Shown here in pieces: positions 1 through 8,755 of a DNA stretch of 64,000 bases (within the stretch, counting starts at the first letter, position 1; each line of letters starts with the position of its first letter). This stretch comes from Aliivibrio fischeri (GTDB lineage: Bacteria; Pseudomonadota; Gammaproteobacteria; Enterobacterales; Vibrionaceae), in NCBI GenBank assembly GCA_038993745.2, contig CP160630.1, positions 682,001-746,000 of the forward strand, written 5' to 3'. Made by a program: the position numbers and the translations under genes. The notes under the pieces are model-generated. The model was not told where the DNA came from and did no database searches. It saw only the letters and a list, made by a program, of their open reading frames with translations.

Positions 1-150
1 TTGACCAATTCGGATTAATTTAGCACATAGATTGGCATTATGCTCATCAGCACAGAAATAGTTTGAACTGAATGATTGATATTTTTTACGCTCAGTTTCA
101 GAAAGTGAGCTTAGGTACTTATTCAAGTAGATTTGAGACTGTTCTTCCAT
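1..150 (-). CDS. ASCH domain protein, N-terminal part (copy 1)
   Basis: Only the first 50 codons are inside the window; the gene continues past the left edge. The start ATG is at 150. The residues are nearly the same as the start of the complete 154-residue copies at 11363-11827 and 27060-27524, so this is a third copy of the same cassette gene. ASCH domains have a PUA-like fold thought to bind RNA or modified nucleotides; some members are ribonucleases or amidohydrolases. The function here is not known. Confidence 0.85.
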   Translation of the reverse strand, partial: MEEQSQIYLNKYLSSLSETERKKYQSFSSNYFCADEHNANLCAKLIRIGQ

Positions 151-177
151 GAAATCCTCTTAATTATTTTCGCAATA

Positions 178-297
178 TAACGCTTGCATAACACGTTTAT
201 TACCATGCAAACCAACCTGAATTTAACCGCCTTAATCACGAAACCCAAGACAAACTCAGAACGCCGAGTGTAATAAATCGTGTTGATGCGATTGTTG
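178..297 (-). repeat. attC 1 (TTTATTA type)
   Basis: Integron recombination site. The left arm reads TAACGCTTGCATAACACG and the right arm CGTGTTGATGCGATTGTTG; inner arms TTTATTA and TAATAAA pair. The arms fold into an imperfect hairpin with extrahelical bases, as required for IntI recognition of the bottom strand. It closes the non-coding cassette at 298-756. Confidence 0.93.
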
Positions 298-756
298 TGC
301 GGACTATCTTTCGGCTTAGCTAGCTTGGTAAAGAACTGCTCCGCCAAGATTTTCTAAGCCTTGATTTTAATTTACCGATGCCAATTAAGCGAACAAAATG
401 TTCTTAAATTGCGAGATGAAGTAAATGGAAAACAGATACATTTTTTACACCATTTGAACGGTTTGGTTTCAGCAGATTTTGAGCTGATAAACCAAATATC
501 CTAACCACAATTGGGATTGAAAATGCGGCGAGGAAAACACGGATGCAGGCTAAAATGAGGCAATACCAAAGAACCATTGAAGCGTAAAAATGCCTCTGAA
601 ACGCCTGAATTTAGGCCGACAATGCTTAATTGCCGAACCTGATGAAACAAATACTAAAAGGCAACAAAAAAAGAGGATTTGTGATAGCTAAATAGCGCTT
701 ACAAAAGTCTCGTTTCTATTGATGAACCGTGCAAAAAATTTCGGACTCAGTACGCA
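298..756 (-). repeat. Repeated non-coding cassette, copy A
   Basis: First of five related stretches (also near 7381, 13089, 14610 and 26492) that each fill a cassette between two attC sites. Conserved blocks on the plus strand include CCATTTGAACGGTTTGGTTT and CACAATTGGGATTGAAAATG. Only short broken frames are present; some give a peptide similar to the one at 7527-7766, but stops interrupt it here. Either a decayed gene family or a structured RNA or regulatory cassette; I cannot decide from the sequence. Confidence 0.8.
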
Positions 757-875
757 TAACGCCTGCATAACACGTTTGCTACTGTGCAGATTAAGCTCAA
801 ATTTACCACTTAACACGGTAAACTCAAAGAAACCTAGAATGCCGAGTGTAGCAAATCGTGTTGATGCATTTGTTA
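757..875 (-). repeat. attC 2 (TTTGCTA type)
   Basis: Arms TAACGCCTGCATAACACG and CGTGTTGATGCATTTGTTA; inner arms TTTGCTA/TAGCAAA pair. Belongs to the cassette of the gene at 892-1509. Confidence 0.95.
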
Positions 876-891
876 GGCGAATGCCTAAAAG

Positions 892-1509
892 TTATAAGCC
901 ACTCTTCGTAATTATTTGAGCTAAAGCTGCACCTAAATTTGTTGTTTCATAGCTAACTTTTAATTCATTATTTAACGCATTAAGCTTGAAGTCTCTCCTT
1001 AACAAACCAAGATTTGCTAATTCTTCATAATGTTCTTTTCCACGCTTATGAGATTGAGTAAGATCAAAAGGTTTAGCTTTGTGTGAATAGCAAGATAACA
1101 ACGGTTTAATTAAAGCAGGGGAAAATATATCAATTGCGTAAATTACACGTTCAAATATATCAAGTGTAATAATACCATTATTTAATGAGATAAAAGCTTC
1201 AGCTAGCCACCTTGGTTTATCGATACTATTTGCATTATCAATAATCAGAGACATATTGATACTAATCGTATCCAATTTTTTTATATCCTTGATATCCAAT
1301 GGTTTATTATTAATACCATTGGTTTTTAAATGATTTAAAAAAGACTCTAATTTTTTAGAAAACAAGGCATTAGAAACATCTTTTTTCAAACGAAAAGCAG
1401 TAACAATATTACCAATTAAAGGCAATTCACCAAGAATACTGTCTTCCAAGAGAAGTGATAATACACTGTCAGTATTTTCAGAAACCAAATCTATCACGTT
1501 CTTTTTCAT
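892..1509 (-). CDS. Cassette protein of unknown function, 205 aa
   Basis: I do not recognise the family. The protein has a hydrophobic, glycine-containing stretch at about residues 24-40 (GELPLIGNIVTAF) followed by a helical, lysine-rich segment, then a mixed alpha-helical body with no catalytic motif I can name. The hydrophobic stretch could insert in a membrane. The ATG at 1509 is preceded by a weak GTGGA ribosome site and lies just outside attC 3. The stop is 17 bases from attC 2, so it is a single-gene cassette. Confidence 0.7.
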   Translation of the reverse strand: MKKNVIDLVSENTDSVLSLLLEDSILGELPLIGNIVTAFRLKKDVSNALFSKKLESFLNHLKTNGINNKPLDIKDIKKLDTISINMSLIIDNANSIDKPRWLAEAFISLNNGIITLDIFERVIYAIDIFSPALIKPLLSCYSHKAKPFDLTQSHKRGKEHYEELANLGLLRRDFKLNALNNELKVSYETTNLGAALAQIITKSGL

Positions 1510-1530
1510 AATTTATCCACTTAATTCGCC

Positions 1531-1651
1531 TAACGCCTGCATAACACGTTTGCTACGATACAGTCTTAGCTGAATTTTAACGCCTTAATCACTGAAACTA
1601 AAAGCAAACTGACAACGCCGAGTGTAGCAAATCGTGTTGATGCATTTGTTA
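1531..1651 (-). repeat. attC 3 (TTTGCTA type)
   Basis: Same arm sequences as attC 2 with a different loop. The TAA stop of the DUF2971 gene is formed by its right-end GTTA. Confidence 0.95.
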
Positions 1652-2500
1652 GCACGATTCATATTGAGTGCTCCAATGCTCGCTAGTTTCATCCATAGCT
1701 TCAATATCTAACCCAATATACTCTTGATGCCGAATAGATTGATAAAATTCAATATTGCGCCCTGAAAAAAATTCTCTTACCTGTTTTTTAACATTTGCTG
1801 GAGTCCTAATACCAAAAGAAATGCTTTTTATTGCGTTAGAATTATAGCTAAGCAATGAATTTCCTGACTCTGGGACTAAAAGTCTCCATTCTTTTTCATA
1901 AGCCCAATCATTTGATTTTGTTGCCATTAAAGAAATAATATAGTCAATTAACAAACCTACGTCTGCGCCCATATTAGAACGGACATAATGTAAATATGCA
2001 TTACGAGTTAGATCTTTCTCATCACAGTACTTAACTTGTAATAAAGTAGTTTTCTGAGATATGTTTTTTATTTTTAATAACTCTTCCGCTTTATAGCCAA
2101 TACAAATACCTCTATGTTCATCGCCATAATGAGACCACATTGTTGAGTTTATATTTGTTTCTGATAAAGAATAGATACCAATTTTAGCAGCTAAATTATT
2201 AAAACAGCGTACAAAAGCCTCAACATTATCGCAAAGGATTGCAGATGGCTTACCCTCTACATACAGTTTATCTTTTTCTTTAAATTTGAAATTATATCCT
2301 TGAGTTAACCAATAACTAACGAAGCTATCTAATTCAGAAAAGAACTCATTTTCAGAAATACTTTTGATAACAGGTACCAATTGTGCATCAAAAGGATCAT
2401 TTAATTGGTTAGGTACTGGTAACCAAAAATTTTGATTATATAAACCCAATATTGTATATTTTTCGAAATCTCGATATTTATAAAGAATTTTAGAAGTCAC
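1649..2500 (-). CDS. DUF2971 family protein
   Basis: The sequence matches the DUF2971 pattern: an N-terminal LYKYRDF motif, then NQLNDPFDAQL, then a central SLSETNINSTMWSHYGDEHRG segment and a C-terminal WAYEKEWRLL motif. DUF2971 proteins have no settled biochemical role but are common in mobile and defence-rich DNA. The frame is open further upstream into attC 4, but those residues are attC sequence. The likely start is the GTG at 2500, which has GGGGA six bases upstream; this gives about 283 residues. The stop overlaps attC 3. Confidence 0.85.
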   Translation of the reverse strand: MTSKILYKYRDFEKYTILGLYNQNFWLPVPNQLNDPFDAQLVPVIKSISENEFFSELDSFVSYWLTQGYNFKFKEKDKLYVEGKPSAILCDNVEAFVRCFNNLAAKIGIYSLSETNINSTMWSHYGDEHRGICIGYKAEELLKIKNISQKTTLLQVKYCDEKDLTRNAYLHYVRSNMGADVGLLIDYIISLMATKSNDWAYEKEWRLLVPESGNSLLSYNSNAIKSISFGIRTPANVKKQVREFFSGRNIEFYQSIRHQEYIGLDIEAMDETSEHWSTQYESC

Positions 2501-2518
2501 GTTGTTCCCCAATTGTGC

Positions 2519-2638
2519 TAACGCCTGCATAACACGTTTACTACTATGCAATTATACTTAATATTGGCGCCTTAAAACGAGAAACACCCGACAACACTGA
2601 GATGCCGAGTGTAGTAAATCGTGTTGATGCATTTGTTA
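2519..2638 (-). repeat. attC 4 (TTTACTA type)
   Basis: Inner arms TTTACTA and TAGTAAA pair; loop carries ACGAGAAACACCCGACAA. Belongs to the cassette of the gene at 2658-3479. Confidence 0.95.
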
Positions 2639-2657
2639 AACCTATTTATAACGAGAT

Positions 2658-3479
2658 TTAACTTGCAGCCTTATCTTTAACTCTTAATTGTTCAGAATGT
2701 TTAATGATTTGAGCAGCTTCTTTCAAGCGTTCTTCACTGACTCCTTTCCCTGATAGAAAGTTATGTATTTCTTCAAGCAATTTTCCCTCAATTTCTTCGA
2801 GTAAATAAAAAGCACCTTCAATTTGATACTCTTCAATAAATTTTTTTTGATGAGGTAATACTTTAATTATTAAATTAACTAATTCATCTGATTTAGTTAA
2901 CTTTTCTTCCAAGCCTAACTCAAATATTTTAGCCAATACTACATAATGTAGAACAATTGATTGGTATGCCGAAAAATATGCCCATATAGTTTCAGAAATG
3001 AAAGGCCTTAAATTTGCTGATTGTGATGCTCCTAATTTTTCCATATCAACATTTTGACCAATGAGTTTGAAGAAGCTCTGCATATTCAAATCGCTTTTAA
3101 TGGTTTTAGAAACTTCCCCAATTTTAACTCGAGACATCATAGTTGAAACAACTTTAGCAGGAGAAAGTGCTACATATGATTGCCATAATTGATCTACAGC
3201 TTCTAACTGACGCTCAAAAAGTAACGATTTCCTGTGTGCTAATCCAGAAAGAGCAGATTCACGAATTGTAGCGATCTCATTCTCTCGTTTTTGAATCTCG
3301 TTTTGTAGACGCTGTTCTACTGTCCGATGGGAAGCTTTAATTTTTTCTAATTTTTCATCATATTCATGTTTAATTGCATTAGTCAGTCTTGTTACAAATA
3401 AATTTTTACTTAAAAATAAAGCCAAACCTAGACCACCAGTTGTAGCCAACGATGGAATCCACTCTATAAATCCTAACAC
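2658..3479 (-). CDS. Membrane-anchored coiled-coil protein, 273 aa
   Basis: Not a family I can name. There is one N-terminal transmembrane segment at about residues 8-30, then a long charged coiled coil (about 35-80, rich in K, E, R and Q) and an all-helical domain to the end. The layout suggests a protein held at the inner membrane with its body in the cytoplasm. Two other cassettes (17370-18026 and 27627-28181) encode the same layout. The start ATG at 3479 is about 20 bases from attC 5, with AGGAGA upstream. Confidence 0.75.
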   Translation of the reverse strand: MLGFIEWIPSLATTGGLGLALFLSKNLFVTRLTNAIKHEYDEKLEKIKASHRTVEQRLQNEIQKRENEIATIRESALSGLAHRKSLLFERQLEAVDQLWQSYVALSPAKVVSTMMSRVKIGEVSKTIKSDLNMQSFFKLIGQNVDMEKLGASQSANLRPFISETIWAYFSAYQSIVLHYVVLAKIFELGLEEKLTKSDELVNLIIKVLPHQKKFIEEYQIEGAFYLLEEIEGKLLEEIHNFLSGKGVSEERLKEAAQIIKHSEQLRVKDKAAS

Positions 3480-3499
3480 TAAACTCTCCTAAATAGGTT

Positions 3500-3619
3500 T
3501 AACGCCTGCATAACACGTTTACTACTATGCAATTATACTTAAAATTTACGCCTTAAAACGAGAAACACCCGGCAAACTGGGATTGCCGAGTGTAGTAAAT
3601 CGTGTTGATGCATTTGTTA
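3500..3619 (-). repeat. attC 5 (TTTACTA type)
   Basis: Arms as in attC 4. The GTTA end supplies the stop region of the racemase gene. The second racemase copy has a different attC type (15815-15932). Confidence 0.95.
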
Positions 3620-4321
3620 TATTGCCATATCTGAAATCGCTAATTGAACAGCTTGAGCCGCATGAATTTCAGTTGTGTCGTATAATGGAACTTCTGTATG
3701 TGCTTGCTGAATAAGTAGAGCTATTTCAGTACAACCTAAAATAACAGCTTCAGCGCCCTGCTCATGCAAACTTTTAACGATACTTAAATACTTTTCTCTT
3801 GAGTCAGAGTTAATAACACCTCTGCACAATTCGTCGTAAATAATGTTATGAACAGTCGTACGATAATTCTCTTCTGGTACAACAACTTCAATACCAAATT
3901 TTTCGACCAAACGACTTTTATAGAAATCCTGCTCCATTGTAAAACGAGTACCAAGCAGCCCAACTTTTTTAATACCATCAATAACCAATTTATTAGCTGT
4001 TGCATCAGCAATATGAAGGATTGGGATTGATATGTTACGTTCAATTTCAGGAGCAACTTTATGCATTGTGTTAGTGCAAATAATTAGGAAATCAGCACCA
4101 CCAGCTTCAACCGATTTTGCAGCCTCAGCAAGAATTAATGCAGTTTCATCCCACTTACCCTGATGTTGTAACTTTTCGATTTCATCAAAGTTTACGCTGT
4201 ATAGGCAGATTTTCGCAGAATTAAGGCCACCAAGTTCGGTTTTTACACCTTCATTAATAGCTTTGTAATAACTTGCGGTAGATTCCCAACTCATACCACC
4301 TAACATCCCAATTGTTTTCAT
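3617..4321 (-). CDS. Aspartate/glutamate racemase family protein (copy 1)
   Basis: Typical Asp/Glu racemase of the RacX/YgeA kind, about 234 residues. It starts MKTIGMLGGMSWEST, has the first catalytic cysteine region at ICTNTMHK and the second at ILGCTEIALL, with a further conserved YDTTEIHA near the end. These enzymes interconvert L- and D-amino acids by a two-base cysteine mechanism; the substrate cannot be read from sequence. The ATG at 4321 is preferred over one four codons upstream because GGAG lies seven bases before it. A near-identical copy is at 15930-16634, in a cassette with a different attC. Confidence 0.93.
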   Translation of the reverse strand: MKTIGMLGGMSWESTASYYKAINEGVKTELGGLNSAKICLYSVNFDEIEKLQHQGKWDETALILAEAAKSVEAGGADFLIICTNTMHKVAPEIERNISIPILHIADATANKLVIDGIKKVGLLGTRFTMEQDFYKSRLVEKFGIEVVVPEENYRTTVHNIIYDELCRGVINSDSREKYLSIVKSLHEQGAEAVILGCTEIALLIQQAHTEVPLYDTTEIHAAQAVQLAISDMAI

Positions 4322-4349
4322 TTTGAACTCCATACCTTAAAAAGCAATA

Positions 4350-4470
4350 TAACGTCTGCATAACACGTTTGCTACGATACAGACTTAGCTGAATTTTACT
4401 GCCTTAATCACTAAAACCAAAGGCAAACTGACAACGCCGAGTGTAGCAAATCGTGTTGATGCATTTGTTA
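4350..4470 (-). repeat. attC 6 (TTTGCTA type)
   Basis: Left end reads TAACGTCTGCATAACACG, a one-base variant of the usual arm. Belongs to the DUF2806 cassette. Confidence 0.94.
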
Positions 4471-5331
4471 TGCAGTATGATCAATGAAATTCAAACCTTC
4501 CCATACTTTAATTATTGAATCGTAAAATTCTTCATTGATATTACTCTGACACAACTGCGATAGCTCATGTCCTAAAGGAGTTAATACCGCACCACCAATA
4601 TCTAAAACATACCCACAATCTTCTTTTACTGTTTCAGGCAATAATAACGATACCGTTCTATCATGATAAGTAACCTTAGGTGCTTTTGGTAAAGCAGTAA
4701 TTTGAAAACTACCCGAACTAAAGCTTAGTAAGCCAATACTTTCCATGTGAACTAAATCGCTATATGTAAGCCCTGTACCAAAATGGTTTCCATTATTAAG
4801 ATCATTAATTACTATGTATGACTTATCATGCAAATATATAATAAAACCACATAATTCTGAAAATTGCTGTGCTTCCTTTTTACTCATTGTAGAGATAAAA
4901 TCAACTGTTCTTTTAGAAAACCGCCCCTCAACCTCTGCTTCTTGCGATAATAAACTTGACCATAAATATTGCATATCCTTATCCGATACACTCGAACATT
5001 TATCAAAAAAATAAGCTAACCAATCTTCATCAATATTTTCTGGCTTAGCATTTTTAGGTAAAACATCTAATGTTTTACGAATTATATTTTCGTAATTAAG
5101 TTGCTTCCTTTCTTCTTGATTAATAACTCGAGCAAGAGTTCTAGATTGAAGCTCACCAATTTCAACATCAGTTTTTGCTTCGATAATACGCGCTTTAGAC
5201 TCAGCTTTAGCTTGCTTAACTATAGCGTGGGGCTTATATAATATCCCTGCAGCCCCAGAGATTTTTTCTACTAATGTATTTGCAGCTTTGCCAAACTCAC
5301 CTAAATCGATATTAATTAATGAACCTTCCAA
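4468..5331 (-). CDS. DUF2806 family protein
   Basis: 287 residues matching the DUF2806 pattern: an N-terminal LVEKISGAAG motif, a helical AKAESKARIIEAKTD segment, then NIDEDWLAYFFDKC, DKDMQYLWSSLLSQEAE and FSKRTVDFISTMSKKEA, with a C-terminal winged-helix-like region (about residues 180-287) that includes LTPLGHELSQLC. The biochemical role is not known. DUF2806 genes are often found in mobile DNA. The stop TAA overlaps attC 6. The ATG at 5331 has GGAAA upstream. Confidence 0.88.
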   Translation of the reverse strand: MEGSLINIDLGEFGKAANTLVEKISGAAGILYKPHAIVKQAKAESKARIIEAKTDVEIGELQSRTLARVINQEERKQLNYENIIRKTLDVLPKNAKPENIDEDWLAYFFDKCSSVSDKDMQYLWSSLLSQEAEVEGRFSKRTVDFISTMSKKEAQQFSELCGFIIYLHDKSYIVINDLNNGNHFGTGLTYSDLVHMESIGLLSFSSGSFQITALPKAPKVTYHDRTVSLLLPETVKEDCGYVLDIGGAVLTPLGHELSQLCQSNINEEFYDSIIKVWEGLNFIDHTA

Positions 5332-5378
5332 AGTACAATTTCCTTTTACTATTACTATTAATAACTAAAAATACTGCA

Positions 5379-5497
5379 TAACGCCTGCATAACACGTTTA
5401 CTACTATGCAATTATACTTAATATTGACGCCTTAAAACGAGAAACACCCGACAACCTGAGATGCCGAGTGTAGTAAATCGTGTTGATGCATTTGTTA
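5379..5497 (-). repeat. attC 7 (TTTACTA type)
   Basis: Inner arms TTTACTA/TAGTAAA. Belongs to the cassette of the membrane protein at 5495-6118. Confidence 0.95.
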
Positions 5498-6118
5498 TAT
5501 TTTTATTTTGTTGTTATCAATTGATATATATTGTTGCTGGATATAAATCACCTCTTCAGTTTCGGGATTGTATCCAGCACAGTTTCTAGAACCACAATAT
5601 AAAAAAGTTAACTCACCTTTATATTGCGATGATTTCATAATTGTAGATTTCCCTTCGGAGATCCTTACTCTCAATTCATTGGCTTGCTCCATCCCTGACT
5701 TTTCATAGACAATCAAAACAAATAGGAAGCCTATAACTACTAAAAATACTCCAACCGACTTACTAAATACGGCTTTAATACTTAATTCTCTTTTTGATAG
5801 TTTTTTGGTCGGTAAATTAATTTTCTTCTTTAGTCTCACCAACCGGCGTCCATGTGAAAAACTTTTTTTAATATAATAGAAAATAAAGAAGCACCAGTTT
5901 GAATAAAAAAAACCAAACAAAAGAATAAAAGCCGAAAGATAAATTGCATTTTCCAAGCTAGTTATCATTCCATGATAAATGACTTGATGGAAGTTACGGT
6001 CGAGTAAATCACTATCTAAACCTAATGTATAAAAGTAACCATAAGTAAAAGCGGTGCTTACACAATAAAAGTAAGCCGTAAGAAAAGCTACAATCCCTGC
6101 GCTATCAATAAACTTCAT
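5495..6118 (-). CDS. Three-helix membrane protein, 207 aa
   Basis: No family recognised. Hydrophobic segments lie at about residues 5-28, 58-82 and 117-137, separated by a basic loop (KKSFSHGRRLVRLKKKINL) that should be cytoplasmic. A C-terminal soluble domain of about 70 residues contains two cysteines in YCGSRNCAGYNPE and would lie outside the cytoplasm by this topology. AGGA precedes the ATG at 6118. Confidence 0.75.
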   Translation of the reverse strand: MKFIDSAGIVAFLTAYFYCVSTAFTYGYFYTLGLDSDLLDRNFHQVIYHGMITSLENAIYLSAFILLFGFFYSNWCFFIFYYIKKSFSHGRRLVRLKKKINLPTKKLSKRELSIKAVFSKSVGVFLVVIGFLFVLIVYEKSGMEQANELRVRISEGKSTIMKSSQYKGELTFLYCGSRNCAGYNPETEEVIYIQQQYISIDNNKIKI

Positions 6119-6136
6119 ACATTCCTCTTAAAAATA

Positions 6137-6255
6137 TAACGCCTGCATAACACGTTTGCTACTATGCAGATTAAGCTCAAATTTACCACTTAACACGGTA
6201 AACTCAAAGAAACCTAGAATGCCGAATGTAGCAAATCGTGTTGATGCATTTGTTA
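6137..6255 (-). repeat. attC 8 (TTTGCTA type)
   Basis: Arms as in attC 2, with CCGAATG instead of CCGAGTG next to the inner arm. Belongs to the gene at 6253-6621. Confidence 0.95.
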
Positions 6256-6621
6256 TGTGTTTTTGTTGGCATTACTAAAGTAAAAAGTGATTATACTTCC
6301 GATTAAAGTTCCTGAAAATGCAAGGAAAGTAGAGAAATGTTCGCTATTAATCAAACCTAAAATAAATGTGAAAATTAATAGCGTGAATACGATACCAATT
6401 GCCAATAGTGGTTTTGTTCTTTTGTTTAGTCGCTCAGTTAAAGGTTCTGACATACCAAGACCGCCACAAGTACCACAGGCAAGACCTTTATATACTTTGC
6501 TAACCTTTAAATCATGGTATTTAATGCAAGCAACGCAACTATTACCCTCGCTGCCAGTTGTACAAGTTCCTGTTTCATTACAATGCTTACAAAGATGTAG
6601 ATTAGCTGTGATATTATCCAT
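6253..6621 (-). CDS. Zinc-ribbon protein with two C-terminal membrane helices, 122 aa
   Basis: Residues 10-58 hold three cysteine pairs, CKHCNETGTC, CVAC and CGTC, which resembles the repeated CxxC pattern of DnaJ-type zinc centres. Two transmembrane helices follow at about 70-90 and 95-115. A small metal-binding head on a membrane anchor is the simplest reading; no function can be assigned. The stop TAA overlaps attC 8. Confidence 0.72.
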   Translation of the reverse strand: MDNITANLHLCKHCNETGTCTTGSEGNSCVACIKYHDLKVSKVYKGLACGTCGGLGMSEPLTERLNKRTKPLLAIGIVFTLLIFTFILGLINSEHFSTFLAFSGTLIGSIITFYFSNANKNT

Positions 6622-6666
6622 TTCAATTCACTCTGAATTTATGACCAAATTACTAAATCGAACACA

Positions 6667-6767
6667 TAACGCCGCAATAACACGTGCGAACACCTTACTT
6701 TCCAAACCAATTATACTTCAAACCACAAACGCCGAGTGTAATTAGCATCGTGTTGATTGCTTTGTTA
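6667..6767 (-). repeat. attC 9 (short GCCGCAATAACACG type)
   Basis: A shorter class, about 101 bp: left arm TAACGCCGCAATAACACG, right arm CGTGTTGATTGCTTTGTTA. Belongs to the gene at 6765-7253. Confidence 0.94.
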
Positions 6768-7253
6768 AGTTTTTGCTTTCGTTGTACTAATCTCACTACT
6801 TTGCTTGAGTGATTTATATAGATCCGTTTCAGAAAAAAACAACCCGAGCGAAAATGCAGTCATCAAGGCACCAATAAGACCACCCCAAATAGACCATGGT
6901 ACATGTTGATATAGCCATTTAAGAGTAACTTTGCTGGGGTATTCAATATCAGCAGTTGATTTATTTTTCAGTGGTTCTATTTCTAAAGTAGGCTTAAGTT
7001 CTAACTTTTTTATCGCTTGGTTTACCACACCAATACACTCACCTAAAGCATCATGATGAGAACGCCCCATTCGATAAGCAGACTTAACATGATCAGACCA
7101 AAAGATAAATTTCTCACACAAAGACTTATCAAATTCTAAAAGAGGAGAAATTTCATCTGACCAAGGTAAAAACTCATCATGATTAGAAAATGCTAATAAA
7201 TCACCTCGAGTTTTTTGTAATTTCTTAAGCTCAGATAACAGATTGTCATTCAT
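6765..7253 (-). CDS. Tail-anchored cassette protein, 162 aa
   Basis: Family not recognised. The first 115 residues are helical and charged, and a single transmembrane segment lies at about 121-141 (WGGLIGALMTAFSLGLFF), followed by a short polar tail. This predicts a cytoplasmic domain held to the membrane by its C-terminus. The stop lies at the attC 9 boundary. Confidence 0.7.
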   Translation of the reverse strand: MNDNLLSELKKLQKTRGDLLAFSNHDEFLPWSDEISPLLEFDKSLCEKFIFWSDHVKSAYRMGRSHHDALGECIGVVNQAIKKLELKPTLEIEPLKNKSTADIEYPSKVTLKWLYQHVPWSIWGGLIGALMTAFSLGLFFSETDLYKSLKQSSEISTTKAKT

Positions 7254-7279
7254 ATATCACCATACTCTCCTAAAAAACT

Positions 7280-7380
7280 TAACGCCGCAATAACACGTGC
7301 GAACGACCGACTTTCAAAGCCAATTATACTCCAAACCACAAACGCCGAGTGTAATTAGCATCGTGTTGATTGCTTTGTTA
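7280..7380 (-). repeat. attC 10 (short type)
   Basis: Arms as in attC 9. It closes the second non-coding repeat cassette (7381-7839). Confidence 0.94.
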
Positions 7381-7839
7381 CACGATCTTTGTCAACGCTT
7401 TGCTTTAATTTCTAAAGAACTGATTTACCAATATTTTCTATTAAACGATTTTAATTAGACTGGCTCAATTAAGCGAGCAAAATATCCAATCAACAGCAAT
7501 AACTGTGAAACGAAACAACCCTTTTTCTAACACCATTTGAACGATTTGGTTTCAGCAAGTTTTGAGCTGATAAACCAAATATCTTTGCCACAATTGGGAT
7601 TGAAAATGCTACGAGCAAAGCACGAATGCAGGATAAAATGAGGCAACACAAAAGAACCATTGAAGCGTAAAAATGCCTCTGAAACGCATGAAGTTAGGCC
7701 GACAATAGTCAATTGCCGAACCTGTGAAATGAAAATTAAAATGAAACAAAGAAGAAGGAAAACCACCCTATTTTCACATCTAAAAATCGAATGGTTCTAT
7801 CGCCGAACTGAGCCAAAAAGCTGCAATCTTTAGTTCGTG
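7381..7839 (-). repeat. Repeated non-coding cassette, copy B
   Basis: Related to 298-756. Here the minus strand holds a 79-codon frame at 7527-7766 that reads through the conserved block and includes GKDIWFISSKLAETK. Without a ribosome site, and with the frame broken in other copies, I do not call it a gene. The attC-proximal 60 bases (CACGATCTTTGTCAACGC) match copy E but not copies A, C and D. Confidence 0.78.
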
Positions 7840-7960
7840 TAACGCCTGCATAACACGTTTGCTACTATACAGACCAAGCTGAATTTTACTGCCTTAATCA
7901 CTGAAACTAAAGGCAAACTGACAACGCCGAGTGTAGCAAATCGTGTTGATGCATTTGTTA
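7840..7960 (-). repeat. attC 11 (TTTGCTA type)
   Basis: Arms as in attC 2. Belongs to the composite cassette that holds the remnants at 7961-8292 and the gene at 8297-8566. Confidence 0.95.
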
Positions 7961-7999
7961 TAACCATCTGAGGGTGTTACTGAAACCGTAACTACTTAC

Positions 8000-8171
8000 C
8001 TTCAACATTATAATCACTACCTTGATCATCTTATTTCCAGCAGGTCATTTTCTTTGGAACTTATAACAATAACGTAATTGATTAAAATTAATCCAATACC
8101 AAAATACCAAAATACCAAAATTGTAAGCTAGGTAACACCGTTGAAACAGATCCAACAAGTAAACCAGAACC
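8000..8171 (-). pseudogene. Remnant of a small membrane protein with an 8-bp triplication
   Basis: On the minus strand a hydrophobic frame (SGLLVGSVSTVLPS then FWYFGI) runs into an 8-bp tandem repeat, TACCAAAA three times on the plus strand at 8097-8120. With three copies the frame stops soon after. With two copies it would continue as LILINYVIVISSKENDLLE to a later stop. The 5' end of the gene is missing because it is joined to the dead attC at 8172-8292. I read this as a truncated and frameshifted remnant. Confidence 0.5.
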
Positions 8172-8292
8172 AAGCCCAATTAAGGTGCGAGTAACGCTGC
8201 CACGAAACTGTAACCATACGACCTTAAACACAAAACCCAACGATGAAATGAAAAATGTCATGCGTTGGGAATCATTCTTAAATTGTTTGTTA
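8172..8292 (-). repeat. Degenerate attC of a different, Vibrio (VCR-like) type
   Basis: On the minus strand this begins TAACAAACAATTTAAGA directly after the stop of the 8297-8566 gene and ends ACCTTAATTGGGC. The end arms pair (CAATTTAAG with CTTAATTG, one extrahelical T). It also has GATTCCCAACGC and CAGCGTTACTC segments, as I remember from Vibrio attC sites. The expected GTTA core after GGGC is replaced by TTGG, so the recombination point appears lost. It differs in sequence from all 41 other sites in the window. Confidence 0.6.
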
Positions 8293-8296
8293 TAAC

Positions 8297-8566
8297 TCAG
8301 AACTTGTAGGCTACTTTTTTCACAACAATATTAGTTTGTTGCGTTTTAAAATTACTGTCGTATGGAAATGATTGTTCTATCTCAGATATTACAAATTTCT
8401 CATTATTTCCTTTAGGAGGATTTATCCAAGCGGCATCAATCTGATGACTCAAATACACTCCTACACTAATCCCCGAGAAAGGTTGTTCACTATGTACCTC
8501 GAACACACTTTCATTCATCAAGCTATCTTCATGAATTACTAATACATACTTACTAACTTTAACCAT
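8297..8566 (-). CDS. Small cassette protein, 89 aa
   Basis: Begins MVKVSKYVLVIHED; AGAGGA lies eight bases before this ATG, so the longer frame upstream is rejected. It looks like a soluble beta-rich domain with an AWINPPKGNNEKF motif in the middle. The 9069-9365 protein also has NPPKG preceded by hydrophobic residues at a similar place, so the two could be distant relatives; this is weak. The stop abuts a foreign-type attC (8172-8292), so the gene probably came from a Vibrio integron. Confidence 0.68.
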   Translation of the reverse strand: MVKVSKYVLVIHEDSLMNESVFEVHSEQPFSGISVGVYLSHQIDAAWINPPKGNNEKFVISEIEQSFPYDSNFKTQQTNIVVKKVAYKF

Positions 8567-8636
8567 TGCACAATCCTCTAAAATAAAACACTGAGGATAC
8601 GTACAGTTACAAGGTTGGTCAATATGCATTGAGTTA

Positions 8637-8755
8637 TAACGCCTGCATAACACGTTTACTACTACGCAATTATACTTAAAATTAACACCCTAAAACGAGA
8701 AACACCCGACAACCTGAGATGCCGAGTGTAGTAAATCGTGTTGATGCATTTGTTA
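8637..8755 (-). repeat. attC 12 (TTTACTA type)
   Basis: Inner arms TTTACTA/TAGTAAA. Belongs to the two-gene cassette 8753-9380. Confidence 0.95.

Noticed and set aside
123..347. 74-codon minus-strand frame spanning attC 1
   Set aside because: It runs through the attC arms, and similar frames (INTIYYTRR-like, CKRY-like) recur at many attC sites, so they reflect attC sequence, not a gene.
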